From: Acanthococcus lagerstroemiae
Lineage: Eukaryota; Arthropoda; Insecta; Hemiptera; Eriococcidae
Direction of reading: 5' to 3'
Length of the DNA stretch: 64,000 nt
Assembly: GCA_031841125.1 (NCBI GenBank)
Contig: JAJSSI010000032.1
Span: forward strand, 50,001 to 114,000
Shown here: piece after piece, positions 29,861-43,690 of the stretch
Layout: each line of letters starts with the position of its first letter
How positions within the stretch are numbered: position 1 is the stretch's first letter
Made by a program: the position numbers and the translations under genes
Notes under the pieces: model-generated
Seen by the model: the letters and a program-made list of their open reading frames with translations, nothing else
Told to the model about the DNA's origin: nothing
Databases searched by the model: none

Positions 29861-32800
29861 TGTGTTCTTATTTTTGTTTATTAATTTCCAATGTAACTTT
29901 TTTCTTACCTACTAGACGCTGATACATAGGAGGGGCAATGGGGAGATCAGCTTTCTCCAGAGGAAAACACTGAAATTAAAAACTTTTCAGAAAATAGCAG
30001 TCTTACTTAGTCTCAAACTAGCCTGCTCGTTTTCCAGAGTTTCAAGGCATCCCAAATTCTAAAACAAGTGTGGAAAAATGTCTTCCAGGTTGTAAACAAG
30101 TCTTGAAGAGTCATATCGAGTTTCACTCAAATTTAGAAGGGTCTTACATAGGTCCCAAAGAGTCTTGACCTTTTAAACTAGACTTGAAAATATTGATAAA
30201 TTTGGAAGGAGTCTCAGTAAGTGTTCTCAGATAATGTTCGTAAATATTCTTTGCCCCCACCACCGACACAAGGGGTAGGTTACAAGACTGACTAAAGCTA
30301 CTAACGACTAGACAATTTATTATATTATTATGTAATATAATTTAGTCGTACATATTTTTAATTAGTTCGTGTATTTTCAGGCATGAAGAATTCGAAAAAT
30401 GCTGCCGTTGGTGATGTTGGCGGGAAAACTTATGTTAATTTTCTCATGGGCGGGAAAACGTGAGGTTGAAAGTACTTCTTAAAATACGATATTCTGGCAT
30501 CGAAGAAACCTAAGTTCATCAGTATTTCGAGATCAATATTTTTTTCATGGACAAAAATCGCGTTTGTTTTTAATAATTTCGTCAGTTGGTTGTAAGTAAC
30601 TAACTAATTTACAAAAATGAAAAACATCTTGCCGGTTTAGGGTCTTCTTGTGCAAGTTAGGAAGTGGTTGTAGTGGACAGTCTCTTGTAGGTTACCTCCT
30701 GGTGTAAATGTAATGGCTTGGCGGAGGTGGGTGTGTGTGCAGGAAATGTCGTCCATGGAGGAAGGGGGATACGGTAATCAGAACTACTGCTGAGACAGTC
30801 GCAGGTTATGGTTTTTATGATACCTTAACTGCCCCGGAATCATGTGTGCATGTTCCTTAGAAGCATGGTATACTTGAAAATACTCCTTTTTTCAATAGTT
30901 TTTCATGTGTAATTGGAATTACAATAATGTAGGTCTTTCAGTCTCACGTATTTCCTTTTTTTTTTAAGAAGTGCGGTCGTTCGCGTTTCCTGGGTGTCTT
31001 CCTTAAGGATTTTTAAAATCGAATTTCGTTCGCATATTCGCGATTGTGTCGGTTTCGCGTTCGCCTTTAAAATCGTGTAATTTAGACCCTTCCCGCATCG
31101 TTTTTGTCCATTTCGCGTAAGGTACCTCAAGCGCTCCGGTCGGTAAGTTTGTTCCAGTTTTATATTATTAACAGCGATTCAGTGTTCAGGAAAACTGAGG
31201 CATGAGACGTTACGATTTGTGCAATTTTTTTGAAAGTGTGAAGATCTTGTGTTTGTGAATGTTCCCGTTTACGTTTAAATTACGCGAAGAATGTGATTTA
31301 CAGTTTCTGTGGAACGTGTTGGAATGTGTTTAGTGAATGTTCACGTTTAAGTTTCTTGAATTACCTACTTGAAGATTTTGTGATTTCATCGTAGTGATGA
31401 GCTGCTGGTCAGTAGATATTTTATGATAATTGCATAGGATATGAATATTCATAAATGTGTCTAATGTTTTATTTCAGCTGTGTGATCAGTTATGGTGATT
31501 ATTTTCATGAGCACCTTATTCGAAGGGTTCGTGCAAAAAATCACTATAATTGCGGTCCGGTTCCGATATCCGTGAATATCAGGCAAATTTCTCTATAGTT
31601 GGTACGTGTAAAGAAATTTGGTGTGTAGAAAAACCACGTAGTTCTGGATCCCCTGAGCAGTTTTTAGACCCGCAGTCTTTGCTGCTCTAGCTAGATGAGG
31701 AGAGGAACACTCGAAAAACGGATTTTGGAGACCTGACGCACGTAGGGTAAGAAGGGGATAGAGGCTTTTGGAACTCAGAATAGAAATGATTGACACTCAG
31801 CCGCAAAGTTGAGAACTTGTGTCGTTTGAGTGATCAAAGAAATCACTCCCTCTAGATCCTCTGGATTTCACGAGGTTAAAGGAGTCTAATCTCGTTGCAC
31901 CAGTAGTTCGATCCAGTCACACCATTTTCGGTAACTTGGTAAGACTGTAAGGCATAAGGACTACATCAAGGTGATGGATGATTGCTGTGGTGGGGACAGA
32001 GGATCTAATTTTTCCAGCTGGGAAATCTTCTACTTTTTTTTTTTTTTTGAGATTTCCTTACTGGTACAAATCATAAATCGAAGAAAAACGTCTCGAAAAA
32101 CCGTCTGTTTTCGAATATTTTCTGATCGAGGGCTACTGATATATCAACTAAAACGCCTTCGATATGTCCTTGGGCGTTACTGAAGATATTTCAGTAGCGA
32201 TATTGTTGCAGTGTTCGGAATGGTTCTTTTGAATTCGTGGTTCTTGAGTAAAAGTAAGTATTCCGCCATTTGTAAGAACCTATTTATGAAATATCCATGT
32301 TTGTATTCCTCCATTACTTCCATTAGAACCTCCCTCTTTTCTATGCTGCAAGTTTCAGATTGAGCTTGGAAGTTGTCATGAACGAATTTAGCGGATTTGG
32401 AAACGAGAATTTGGTATCTAAGTATCACTTTATATATTTTATGGCATTTTTGAACCCGTCTCTATTCCTATCAACGAGTGATCTTAGTTCAACCTTAGGA
32501 TATAAATTTGATATGTAAAAAAAGGGGAAATGAATTCAGGGATCAAGAAGTGAGTTTAGTGGCTTCTTGAAACGCTGAGATGCAAAACATACTAAGTGCT
32601 AAAAAGTAAATTTTACAGGGAAGTGATTCTTTGCATCGCACGAGGCCACGGACTAACGAAAGGCGCGCTCTTCAGGGGTTATTATGAACTCTAACTGTTC
32701 CTGATAACGACCTTTCGGGTGTAGATTGACATGAGGAAATTGTATCTCTTTCGCAGGATGTCTCAATTTCGATAAACATGGCACTGATCATGTTTTGCAC

Positions 32801-32937
32801 TGCAGCGCTTTGAATTTGATATGTAAAAAAGAAAAAAAAAGGAATTCAGAGATCGACAAATGAGTTTAGTGGCTTCCGTACCCCAAGAAGTGATGTTTTG
32901 CTCTTTGTACTCGTATTATATTTTTGCTTTGTTGCAG

Positions 32938-33046
32938 GTTGATTACCTACAAGAGCTGTTGCTGCTGCTGCCGACCCTCCAGCAGGGCTCCCCCACTGTC
33001 ACCACCTTCCAGCGTCGCCACACGTATCAAGACAAGGAGGCGTGGG
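32938..33046 (+). pseudogene. 109-bp exon-like segment (copy B)
   Basis: Same splice borders and length as 12439-12547; reads VDYLQELLLLLPTLQQ to FQRRHTYQDKEAWG. Followed by the GC-rich block. Confidence 0.45.
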
Positions 33047-33545
33047 GTGAGTGAAGAGGAAACGCGTCCGGCTGTGGGGGACCTGAATTCCAGGCGAGCG
33101 CTCAGGGAACGCGGACCTCGGTCAGTAGGGAACCCCATGGTGGCCCTGGCAGGACGCGCGCACCGTTCCGGCTCGGAGAAATGGGGGCTCGGGCCCGGCC
33201 CCAAAGCGTTCCCCCCGGCCACTGATGCGCTGCTCAAAAGGGTAGTTTCCGGTGCCGGGGGTGCGGTGTCATAGGGGCCACTTTGGCATGCGTGCATCGC
33301 CATACGTCCCTCCACACCATCTTCAATGCATTAGGATTTAGGCTCAGATTTCCGTAAGTTTCCTTAATCGAGTTCGACCCTTCGGTGTGTTGTAGGCTAA
33401 AGAAGGTAGCCAGCAAAAGCAATTGATTTTGCATTTATTTGTTCTGGATCAAACGTGATAGCTAGAAAGGTTTGCTTGCTGTGTGGGCTGGTTCCAATAT
33501 ACAGCCAGACCTACTGTACAACCGTCTCTGTCTTCTTGATTAGAT

Positions 33546-33800
33546 TTATATTTTAAAATTCATTTTTAAATTATTATTTCTTAATATAATTTTGTTTTTT
33601 ACAAATAGATATATAAACGACTCTACTTCTTCCGAAGCCGTCAGCAGGTAAGCGTCAGTCAGGACATCTTCGGGGTCTATCACCATAATTTTGTTTTTCG
33701 AAACATTTATGAGCATCTCGTAATTCTCGCTGTTCTTCCTGACACCCTCAGTCAGCTCTACCATTTCTTTGCCCTATGTTGCCAGCAGAGTTGTATCGTC
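33546..33800 (-). mobile_element. Non-LTR reverse transcriptase remnant with YADD (copy B)
   Basis: RYADDTTLLAT then a stop, then a frame resuming with EVRK-like and MLINVSKNKIMVI segments on the minus strand. Copy of 13290-13600. It shows that the LINE fragment predates the duplication. Confidence 0.75.
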
Positions 33801-33959
33801 GGCATATCTTAGATTCTAGATTTCCCGGAAACCTATAAGATGCTACCTCTCCAGTTTTCCAGCATCTCCTTATTTTTCTGTTGATGGCCAGAGGTAGAGT
33901 CAGCACCACGATGTGTGACGCTTCCTAACTACTTTTGAAGTCGCCCATTCACGAGTATA

Positions 33960-35040
33960 CAACGGTCAGCTTCTGTTGCGAAAAAATGTTGGAGGGGAGG
34001 GAGTCACTGTGCAGGAAGTGAACGGGTGTAGATCTGTTTTTTTGGCCGATCATGCTTCACTTGGTTTCCTTATAATTTTGGAATTTTTAATTACAGACGG
34101 TCGCTGAGCTGGATGCAGAAAAACTATATATTTATGCGAGAACCAGCTGAAGAAACGGAAGATGATGGCGCCAGTTTACCAAATTTCTAATTTGCCGTTG
34201 GTCGTTCAACTGGAATTAGTGCTAAGGGTACAATAACCAGCGCCAGAAGCGAAAATCGAAGATGCATACTCACCAAATAGTTGCGGTTTGTAGAGATTTA
34301 TTTTATCACTAGGATATTTATGATGTATCGCTACTGCGTATTGGAAGGAGGAAGGTCCCAGCAGCTTCCGAGTGTAATCTGGGTTCTTGAACCGCGCATT
34401 AAAAAACGACACACAGTGGATCAGGAGGAGGAAATTGGAATGAAAAGGTAGACCAGATTCTGAGTTGTTTATGCTGCGTGGTGTTGTTTTCAGGCTGGGC
34501 CCAAAGAGCTCCACCAGAACTTGATTTGTATCTTTGGATACGATAATTTATTGTAGGATAGTTATAAGGTCAGTTTCTGTTGGGTGTAATGTTTGGAGAG
34601 GAGGAGGTGGTAGTGCAGATAGCGAGGATAACCCTGATTTTGAGCCGATTATGCTCCAACTGATCTGGTGCAGTTACGAGTAAGAAGCAACCATTCAGAA
34701 GTGGGTTTTATGTCACATTTGTTTGTTTTTCCTCCAATTCAAGGTTCCTCTAATTTGAGCTTCAAATGTGAATGGTGTACTAAAGTTACGCTTGATACAG
34801 TTGATAGAAATGCTGAGAAACGAGTTTCGTGTGATTAATGCCGTTGTATTCATATTCTTGAAAAGTTTTCCAGAGCAATTCGGAAGACAAGATGCTGTAG
34901 TGCGTAAATCAAATTCGGTATGTTCTTATATTATTTGTTTAATATTTTCCATTGTAATTCTTTTCTTACCTACCAGATGCGGATATATAGGAGAGTCAAT
35001 GGAGAGATCAGCCCTCCCCAAAGATAAACACTGAAATTAA
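33960..35040. repeat. Further copy of the ~1-kb exon-bearing repeat
   Basis: Repeats the order seen at 8350-10030, 28900-29960, 43800-44900 and 53200-54200: AQLDAE-type segment (34097), gccgttggtcgttcaactgg-type stretch, cagaagcttcc-type stretch, gagccgattatgctcc, then the VIEML exon. Confidence 0.65.
34801..34917 (+). CDS. Open 117-bp exon-like segment, LIEMLRNEFRVINAVVF
   Basis: Lies between acceptor cttgatacag and donor GTATGT and is 39 whole codons. Compared with the open copy at 54028-54144, the first 21 codons differ at nine positions. Seven of these are synonymous, which suggests past selection on the protein. Hydrophobic INAVVF(I/M)FL centre, then GRQDAVVRK. Family unknown. Confidence 0.5.
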
Positions 35041-35059
35041 AAATTTTTCAAAAACAACA

Positions 35060-35760
35060 TATTTACTTAGTCTCTAACTAGGGATTCAAATACTTGTCTG
35101 AGCCTTCTGTATTTGGCTCTTATCATCGCAATCCAGGAGGTAAAGAACGAAGATGAAGGCTGGACCCATAAAGAACTAATTGCGTATTTGAAAATGCCTA
35201 TATTTGCTGTACTTGAGTATTAGGAAACATTTCACCTTTAGTCAAGGAAGGCGATTTTCATTTCATGATTTGAATGGACGTGAAGAGCCATTTTTATCTA
35301 CTAACTTTTTTTTAAATTAAAATTTTCGAGCCAAAAATGAACCTCTCCTTGATATTATAAACGAGAGTAGATGAAATCATGCTATTATGCAGCGAAGTGA
35401 ACCATTGAGCGATGTTCTTACTATTAATTATTTTCGTGGAACGAAAGTCCTCTTGTGGTTATCCTAACCTACAATTTTGACAAATTGGGACAAAATCTAA
35501 AGCGGTCATAGGCAGTTCTATAACAAGAGTGTGGATTGTTGTGAATGGCAGCAAACTCATCAAATGAATAATTTAATATTCCAGTTGTTATTCTAAAAAG
35601 CAGCTCTAAAATTTGAGCCGCAGTACATTCCCGTTGGCCAATCTACCGGTGAAATAATCTTAAAAGTCGATGCGGCAGTTAACATCGCTGAACCCACTGA
35701 GCACGGAAACATATGAATTTGCATACCCAGCTCGCCGTAAATACGCTAGGGAAACTGAGC
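35060..35760. other. No supported gene
   Basis: Spacer with short frames; nothing recognised. Confidence 0.5.
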
Positions 35761-35762
35761 CT

Positions 35763-36440
35763 TGAACATTGAGTGTGTTTAGAACAAGAGCCTGATGAGG
35801 CTCAGGGCCATATCGAACTACGAGTAAGATTAGCTTGAGCTCCCTCTCCCTCCTCCGCACAAGATGGGACAAGTGGCTTAAGTTGAAAAATCTGCGACTC
35901 TCAGTAAGGAAATTAGACACTTTTGCACGCTTTTCTGATTCAAATCCAGGATTGTTCCTTGGATCTGTCACGGTTCATTCGTGGCATATGTATTGCTCTT
36001 TATTTATATTTAGATCTACAGCTGCGTTCATATTATAGCAGTTATTTCGATTGCAGGTGATACTGAGTTATCAATCTCCAAGATAGCCAAGATACCAGTA
36101 CAACGATTTGAGACCTTCGGAAGATGCACAGTTTTACCACTACGACTCTGGAATCTTCATTGAAGAGTTGTAATTTGGTACGCTTTGACAAATAGTTGCT
36201 TTGTTTCTCAAATTAATTCGTTAATTAAGCTGAGTATAGTGCAATGAGGCATGTTTCAGTTGTATACCGTATTCGCTAATTTCATTGGTAGGGGGGAACA
36301 ATTTTTTTCTAATCATTTTTTTTTAAACTAGTATTCTGAGGGGAAAAAAATCAAAAAACATTTAGTCTGCCAAAATGAGAAAAAATATTAAGTACGAGTA
36401 TGCGTCGCTGATAAGGGATGATGGACAGTATGATGTAGAA
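35763..36440. repeat. Segmental duplication (pairs with 26680-27500)
   Basis: See the partner block. This copy has a good acceptor (tttcgattgcag) before gtgatactgagttatc. The two copies differ by short indels. Confidence 0.7.
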
Positions 36441-37000
36441 TATTGAAGACTGATACTGTTTGGAAGATTTGGAAAGTTTGGAAAAAGTCAGGAATTTGAA
36501 AAGTAGGTCAGGAAGTTTGTAAATAGTCAGGAAATTCAACAATATTTTTAAGAATTTTGAAGAAAAAAAACAAAGAATTAACTCACGGAATTTTTTTTCA
36601 CCGTCTAATTTTACTTCAGCACTCCCAAGAGTCGTATTCTACAAATAAAAACTGTGCATTGAATAATATCAACTTCAAATTTCAGTTCATTTTAACCATA
36701 GCGTCTAGTAGTATAAACATAAATATATACTGTCTATACTGTAAAGGTTTAAAGAAGAGAAAAAAAAGTTTGGAAAAAGTCAGGGATTTATATTTTTCCA
36801 TTCTTGTAGACACCTTGTATGATGTCTTACAAATTAATACGTCGTCATGTTTTGTACATATTTTTTCCTCTTGTCTCTCTAGGTACATTTATCTTATCTG
36901 CTTACGTGCTTATTACGAGTCTTATGGATACGAGTACCTACTTACGTGCGTGTTACTGGTACCTAGTATACCTAATGAAACATTCGTATTTTGATTACAG

Positions 37001-37087
37001 ACGACGCCGCTGATTCCTCAGAAATATGATCTGCAATCGTTTGGTTTTCGTAGGATCAGTGCATCTCTTCAGTCTGGATTATACTCG
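37001..37087 (+). pseudogene. Exon-like segment (copy of 14843-14930)
   Basis: Bounded by ttttgattacag and ctcggtaatttg. 87 bp against 88 bp in the partner. Confidence 0.35.
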
Positions 37088-37189
37088 GTAATTTGTTGTA
37101 AAAGTAATCCTACTTCATTTAATTTGAAGGAAGGAAATGCCAACTGAATCTTAGTGTAAGTTTTAAGCATCTGAATCCTTACAAAATTA

Positions 37190-38970
37190 AGTTCAATATG
37201 GTGGCCTTGCTCGTGCACTTGGGTCCGGAATCCGTATTTTAGCTGTATTCAATTCAGATTTTGAACGGGAACTGAATTGGAACCCAAGTAGCCCCTTATT
37301 GTTATGCCCATGTTTTCTCTTAGATTGGTTGGCATTTACCGTCTTCATCTAGATGACCCGATTTTATTCTGGGTTTAAATTTCTCGAATTTCTATTTGTG
37401 TATATGAAATACTTTCTTTTGCCAATGGTGCAGAAGTGAGAGCCGCTTTCCCTAGCTCTAATTACTTTAGGGCCTGTACTTTTCAGCTGTTAACAGTACA
37501 TGCTAGGAGACTGATATTTTCAGTTTTGAGGTATTCGTAAAGCCAAGGAAGCAGTCGAAGTTAGAATGACTGGACTTCTAAAACTAAAGACCACCATATT
37601 TCGATTCGACACTGCGTTTTCGTACTTCATTCTTATTCTGCAACACTCCACAATTGAAGGTTACCATAGTAAAAACATTTTACTTAGAATTCTGTCGCGA
37701 ATTGATAATAATAAGCTAAAAAAAAGGGGTTAATTTTCCTTGAAAGAACGTTTGGTTTGCTTAAAATGTAGATTGTCTAGTTAGAACTAGTTACCTCAGA
37801 TTTTTGTGTGAAATTTAGGTTGGCTATCGAAGAACTATCAATTTTCCACTTCAATTTTATCTTGAATTTTATGTAACAGATGATCCCAGTGTTTACAAAT
37901 CAATATTCATTTTATTCAACGAGAAAACAAAAGTTATACATTCTAAAAGTATACTGAACATTCTGATTTAAACCTCCACTAGAGTGCGCAGCAAAATTAC
38001 CTACGCGGGTGTTAGCGGGTGAAACTGAGTGAGTGGTCATGTGTACTTTCAAATAGAAAAACTACTATCTTCAGGAGGGAAAAAAACGAGTAAAACTTAT
38101 TCTACAAGTAGAACTAATTATAATTCAATTTTTTGGTCATGATGCAGTTAAATTTGAGACAAATTTTCTTTGAAAGTGGTTTGCTAATTGACTTAATGAC
38201 AGTCTTGAAGTTTGCTACACGTTTACGGTAAATCATACGTAATCACTCGCTCATGTACAGGGCTGTCAACGCTTTGAAACTCTAAGTTTAAATCCAATAG
38301 GAACTTGCAACATACACCAAATCCATATAATGCCTTCTCAAAAGGTCTTAATGAAATTGGCCCCGAAACTGCAGAATTCGTTGGAGCTTTGCGTTATTTT
38401 ATTCATAAGTATTCTAACCGAGAAACAAATTTCCTGCATTGTTCAAGAAAAATTGAAATCGCCACTTGTAAAAATACCAAAACACATTTCAGTTCCTTGG
38501 TTGAACTTTGAGAAACTCAGTAAAAATAATAATTGAGCCGAGTCCGGCAATTAGAGAATTTTTTTCGGGTTTCCTACCAAAAGAGAAGCCGGTACTATTA
38601 AATAGCTCTGCATAAACTCATTCATTCTTTTTGATTGAAGAAAACTTACAAAGCTGAATTGGAATTCCTATTTGCCAATTATTCATCAATAAATAACTGG
38701 AAGGTTTCAAAATCTTCCAATGAAAAATTAACCCAAATTTTGCATTCAGAAATGCGTTCACTGTATGTAACACTTCGTAATCGTGTTATGAAACCATCTA
38801 ACATTGTTTCTTTTGTGAAGTTTGACAAATCCAAACTGGAACTCTCACCTTTTAAAGTAGGTGTACCTAAAGAAAAAAAATGAAAACTGAACTTTCTTTT
38901 ATTGTCTTTCATCTTCCCCATCACTTTTGTGTACTTCTAATTTCATGATACAGAAGGTGTTGAATCAAGA
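37190..38970. other. Unique-looking spacer with unrecognised short frames
   Basis: Frames at 38305-38536 (two overlapping, 68 residues each) and 38635-38883 (82 residues, starts MKKTYKAELEFLFANYSS) have fairly protein-like composition. They could be exons of a host gene. I see no domain and no convincing start. Confidence 0.3.
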
Positions 38971-38979
38971 TTTTTGGTG

Positions 38980-39410
38980 GCAACTTTATTCCAGTTCCAT
39001 TTATTTTGACCATTTTGCTCATCTTGGTATAGGTTCCTACAAAAATGGGTAACAAAAACACTGTTGTTCTTCTCTTACTTGGCTTGTCACGTTTTTGCCT
39101 TTTATTTATTTATTTATTAACGTTATTAAATTTTAACTTTTGCTTAAGATTTCACCTTTTTTTGTTAACCTGTAAGTACTCTGTAGAGAATTGCACACCA
39201 ACCCCTCATCAAATAGCTAGGCATCTTTTTTTCGAAACCCTCCCTAAATAAGTAGTTTACTCAATTCTATTCTCGTCCGGGTATTTTTAATATTCTTTTC
39301 CCTGAGTTTTTCTCTTTCTCTTTCTCTCTCTCTTTTATTAAATTAAAAAGTGTGTTTCCGAAGAAAGTTCGTCATCTGTTTTAATTTTGTTTTGTTTTTA
39401 GAAGGTTTTC
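38980..39410. repeat. Relative of the mariner-internal sequence, without the 107-bp insertion
   Basis: Similar to 18770-19310 (cttctcttacttggcttgtc, catctgttttaattttgttt). It lacks the nested repeat and lacks recognisable mariner ends. This suggests that 18770-19430 is itself a separate repeat captured in the mariner. Confidence 0.6.
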
Positions 39411-39769
39411 ATAGTCTCTAAGACACTTTTCTCCAACAAGTTGAATTTTTCCTTTCTATTTTTCCTAACTTATATCTGAAGAACTCTTTAGCTTTTGTCA
39501 GGTAGCTTGTGTTTTGAGATTATAGTGTAATCACCTTGTTTTCCTTTGGAGGAGTTATGGTATTTTGTCCTTGAGAGGATGACTAGCACTACACACCACT
39601 ATAAATAACGGACGACAAATAGAAAACTGTTAGGGTACTCCACTAAAGATGGTATAGCAGCCGAAAGCGCTCTGGACTATAGAAGGAAGAGATTGTGAAT
39701 TGGCACACCTTATATAGTTGATATATTTTCTATGATTCTCGTGTCATTTGTGACTAGATGGTCACTTTC

Positions 39770-40720
39770 AATTTCTATTGTATGGTCTGGAGAGAGTCAG
39801 ACCCAACGTTTAGTGTTTCTTTTTTTAAATATATGTTTGTGTTTGCTATTTTAAAGTAATTTGAAATTGCCAATTCCTTTAGCCTTTCTCCATTTTCACT
39901 GACTTTCCCCGTCACAAAAGGTTCAAAATTGAAAGAAAAATCTTTATTTGTTCTTATTTTTTTATTCCTGTCCTCATTTGGATAGTCCCGTAACCGATCT
40001 CTGAACTCTGGAAGGGCGCGGTCAAAATTTGTATGTGCCCCATCTTAGGAAATAAAAATTGTTACAAGCTTGTAAAAATTATAAATCGCTTTCTTTTTTG
40101 CAGTTCAGAATTTTTTTTTGGATCCGAGTCCCTTGGATGCCACAATAGGGGATTGGAATCACAAAAATGTCGAAGATTCTATTTTCTGACGCGAGGCTGG
40201 TGTTATGTGGTAGTGTACCGTAGAGTGGGCTGAAAGAGAGTCAAGATTTCGAGATTAAGAGGGTAGAGCGACAAGATAGCTGCAAGTCTTTACTCGATAT
40301 ATTTACAAATCGTTTGTTCTTAAGTGTCACTCAGCTCTGCTAGGGCGGGCTGAGCCCTCAGAGCCAGTGCAATACCTACAAGCTTGCATTAGGATGTTGT
40401 TTTTATTCGGCGAAAAGTTTTGATGGGGGGGGGGGAGGGTTCATTGAATTCTTTGTGACCTGTTTGAATATTGGTATAAATGAAAATCCGCGACTTCTGA
40501 ACTTTGCGTCAAGTTTATTTGGTTTTACTAGAAATTAAATCATCTTCAGTGGTTACCTGCCTTGAAATTTTATTGTAAATATGTAATATGATGGTTATCT
40601 GAAAACTTACCATTTTATTGATTCGTTTTCAATTGTATTTATTTGATTACATTTTTATGTTTGTAGGTATGACGAAGCAGAGTTCAAGAAAAATATCTAT
40701 GAAGATGCGAGTGTTTTTTT

Positions 40721-40753
<33 letters not shown>

Positions 40754-41470
40754 GAAGTGCGCTTATTGGCTATTTTTTCGTGTTCGGTGCGTCGTATTTT
40801 CTTGAGTAATTTTTCGCGGTTTTCAGTGCTTATTATCTTGATTTGATTTTTGATTTCGCGTCGTGTTCGCGTAGGTCTTTGAAGTGTTCCAGTCAGTGAG
40901 TCTGTTCCAGTTTTTATGTACCTACTTAGACTACATTAATATTTTTATGCAGTTGGGTTCTTATTGAATCTTATGGCGTGAGGATTTGTTGTGTAGAGTG
41001 TTTAAAAGTGCCTTGCAAGTGTAGTTCTTGAATAGCTAGTGTTGTTTTAGGAGACAGTGGTTTGACTGTTTGTATTTTCGTTGGATTTTTGTGGCGTGAT
41101 TAATATTTGTTTGTTGGTTCTTTGCGACGTGATTTGTTGAGTGGAATCTGACTACCTACCTCAAGATATTCTGAAGGTGAGTTGATATGATATACTTACT
41201 TATTGATATCTAGTTATAAGTTACTTATTAATTAGTAACTTACATTCAATACCTACTATTGTGTTGTTTCATGCTTTTACTATTTCAGATGGTGAACTAT
41301 CTGTGGTGATTTTTTGAATGAACACCATACAAAAGTGCTTGTGTGAATAATCACTACGATGTTTGGTGAACCAAATTTAGATGTAAAACCACTGGATAGT
41401 CTTCTTTGGAGGGGGGGAGGGCATCCATCAGATGTCATACGTATCTTCTTATAAATACCTACTTGCATCG
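39770..41470. repeat. Segmental duplication E2 (pairs with 24720-26400)
   Basis: Carries a copy of the TTCGCG block at ~40753 preceded by a 28-T run (40723-40750). Leads directly into block C. Confidence 0.65.
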
Positions 41471-41805
41471 CCCCTTTTGGCGGATCCAGGGGCTTTAGAA
41501 ATATGGTATCCACCCCTTTTGGCCAAGATAATGACGTTAAATTCAAAATTATACACAACTTTGCCCAGTATCCGGATCGATGATGTCCCACTGAACCTTA
41601 GTCATGGTTTACTTCTAGATATCAACAAATGAGTTTAGTGGCTTCCGACCCACAAGAAGTGATGTTTTGCTGTTTATACGCGTATTACATGTTTACTTTG
41701 TTTCAGTTTGAATTCTTTCTCGATCCTTACGCACAACTGTTACGAAGGCTGAGTCAATATCACCAATGAATAATTCAACAACAGAGAAAATTTTCTATTT
41801 TATGC

Positions 41806-42760
41806 GATGAGTATGTTTCCAGCCGCATATATACATATAGGGCTGGCTATATTTTCTCATTGCATGGTTTCGGGAAATTCGCAATACTGCAAGAGATCCC
41901 CTTTTGGCTGACATCAGAAGAGGTTGCTGGTGATTGCCTTTCATGTAGGAATTGTGCATGGTCAATATTTCTTTCCTGAGAATATCTGGTCCATCATCTC
42001 CAGTCTCCGCTTGAGTAGGTAACCTGTGATCCTGGAAAAATGTTTCCAGTTATGTTTACCAGTCCCTGAGATTGGCTTCGGATTCCACGATATTTTCATC
42101 TGTCTTCTCTGCTATGGTTTTCTTTATCTCTCGGCCGCCGAACTCTTTCACCTTTTTGAGAATGTTCAGAGAGTCATGCTTCCTTCTGATCCCTTCAATC
42201 TCCTCGCCTTTCTCCGGGAGCTACATCTCTTTGGCCTCGTCTATTTTCCAGTTTATGGCCAGAGGTACAGTCAGCTCCAGGATATGTGCGACAGTTCCCA
42301 ACGGCATTTTTAAATCGCCCATTCGCGAGTATGTAATCTATCTGGTTTCTGACTCAATTTCCGAGGCTGACAGTCTTCTGAAAATCATTTTAATTCGGTA
42401 TATAGTTTCATTTTGAGGATAATTGAGGAGTCCTGACATGAGTTAATCAGTAGCCATTACCCCTGTGGAAGTCCTAGGTTAAGGATTTTCTGTGTAGGAA
42501 TCGTTCCCGATATTCCTTTGAGTACGTTTCCAGCCGCATATAGCTGGCCACATACGCTTTGGATGGTTTCGGCAAACGCGGAATACTGCAGGAGATTCTC
42601 CTCTGGCTGACCTTAGATATGATTGCTGGTGATTGTCTTTCATGTAGGAAACGGACATATAGTTAAAATTTTCTTCCTCCCTGAGAGAATGTGGTCCATT
42701 ATCTCCAGCTGGTGGAGTAGGGCTCCTGCCATTCTGAAACTTCGGTTGCTACGAGAATTT
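41806..42760. repeat. Repeated block with ttccagccgcatata core
   Basis: Two diverged copies (41806-42060 and 42527-42740) share tttccagccgcatata, atggtttcgg and ttgctggtgattg. Further copies are at 50530, 51240, 51635 and 52332. Minus-strand frames here are short and not recognised. Confidence 0.6.
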
Positions 42761-43439
42761 CATTATTTCTGTTTTGTCCCGCATTTCTCTTAGAAGCTTT
42801 ATTCCTTTGCCTTGCGTATTTTTCAGTTCATTGGCCAGAATTACAGTCTCTTTGTATTTTTCTTTGGCTTTTGTAGTACGGATTGATTTTCTCTGTGCTG
42901 TTGTATGCTGTCGACATGTAAGTATTATTAGGATTGGCTTAAGCTTGGTTTTTAATTTCTCGAGAATCACCACGTCCAATTTTGGAATTATCGCCCTGAC
43001 TGTATCGCTGATTCTATAGTTTGTATTAGTATACACACTTCATGTTCGAGTCTATTTTTTTAAATTTTTCTCAGCGAATGTTATTTTATTGTGTTTGCAA
43101 GTTGGCATCCTTCCGTTCCCCTCCATCTTTTTGCAATTTTTCCAGCTTGCAAAACTCTGCCGTACTAGGGCTAAAAAAAGTTAGGTTTCATTGAACGATC
43201 GCACGATGCCCAGAACTACAGAACGGAAGTGAAGAACGAATCCTTCTCAGATATGAAAGATCCCATGTTATTTATATTAGAACTTTTTTAGGGCTTGTTA
43301 GAAACATACATGTGTCAGAACACTGAATGACGTTTTTCTAAACCATATTCCTCCAGTATGGTAAGCATACGTGCCTACCTAGTTATCAAAATTTGTGTAT
43401 TAGATATCACAACTATGTAGGTATCATATTTTGCTGAGA

Positions 43440-43690
43440 AGGGAGTGGGGGTGGAAAGCACTCCCTGTTGGCGGGGAGCAGAATACGCCAACCGCATGCA
43501 TGCATGTACAAACTGCAAGCCTGCGTGTCGTAAGAGGCGACTAAGGGATGTTGGTGGGAGGAAAGGCCTAACAGTATCCGAGGGGGATCTGGCTCCTTGA
43601 ACACTCGAAGAGTACATGTAGAAGACTACGTAGATACATGAATCAGGAGGAGGAAATTGGTGATAACAGGTACGTAGATCAAATTCTGAG
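43440..43690. repeat. Repeat containing tgtcgtaagaggcgactaag
   Basis: Shared with 28378-28600 and 58205-58370 (cactccctgttggcggg, tgtcgtaagaggcgactaag). Probably part of a LINE-type repeat, an attribution from impression only. Confidence 0.5.

Larger units (their letters stand above)
27520..33830. repeat. Segmental duplication, copy B
   Basis: Collinear with copy A (8190-13600) but longer. It contains two KFAQLDAET-type exon-like segments (27785 and 29021), an extra segment at 28378-28680 sharing tgtcgtatgacgcgactaag-type sequence with 43440 and 58210, and extra sequence at 31440-32170 before the exon-like segment at 32938. Confidence 0.75.

Noticed and set aside
42072..42416. 114-residue plus-strand frame, also at 50746-51135
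   Set aside because: Present only because blocks C and D are near-identical; one copy carries a frameshift and neither strand gives a recognisable protein.
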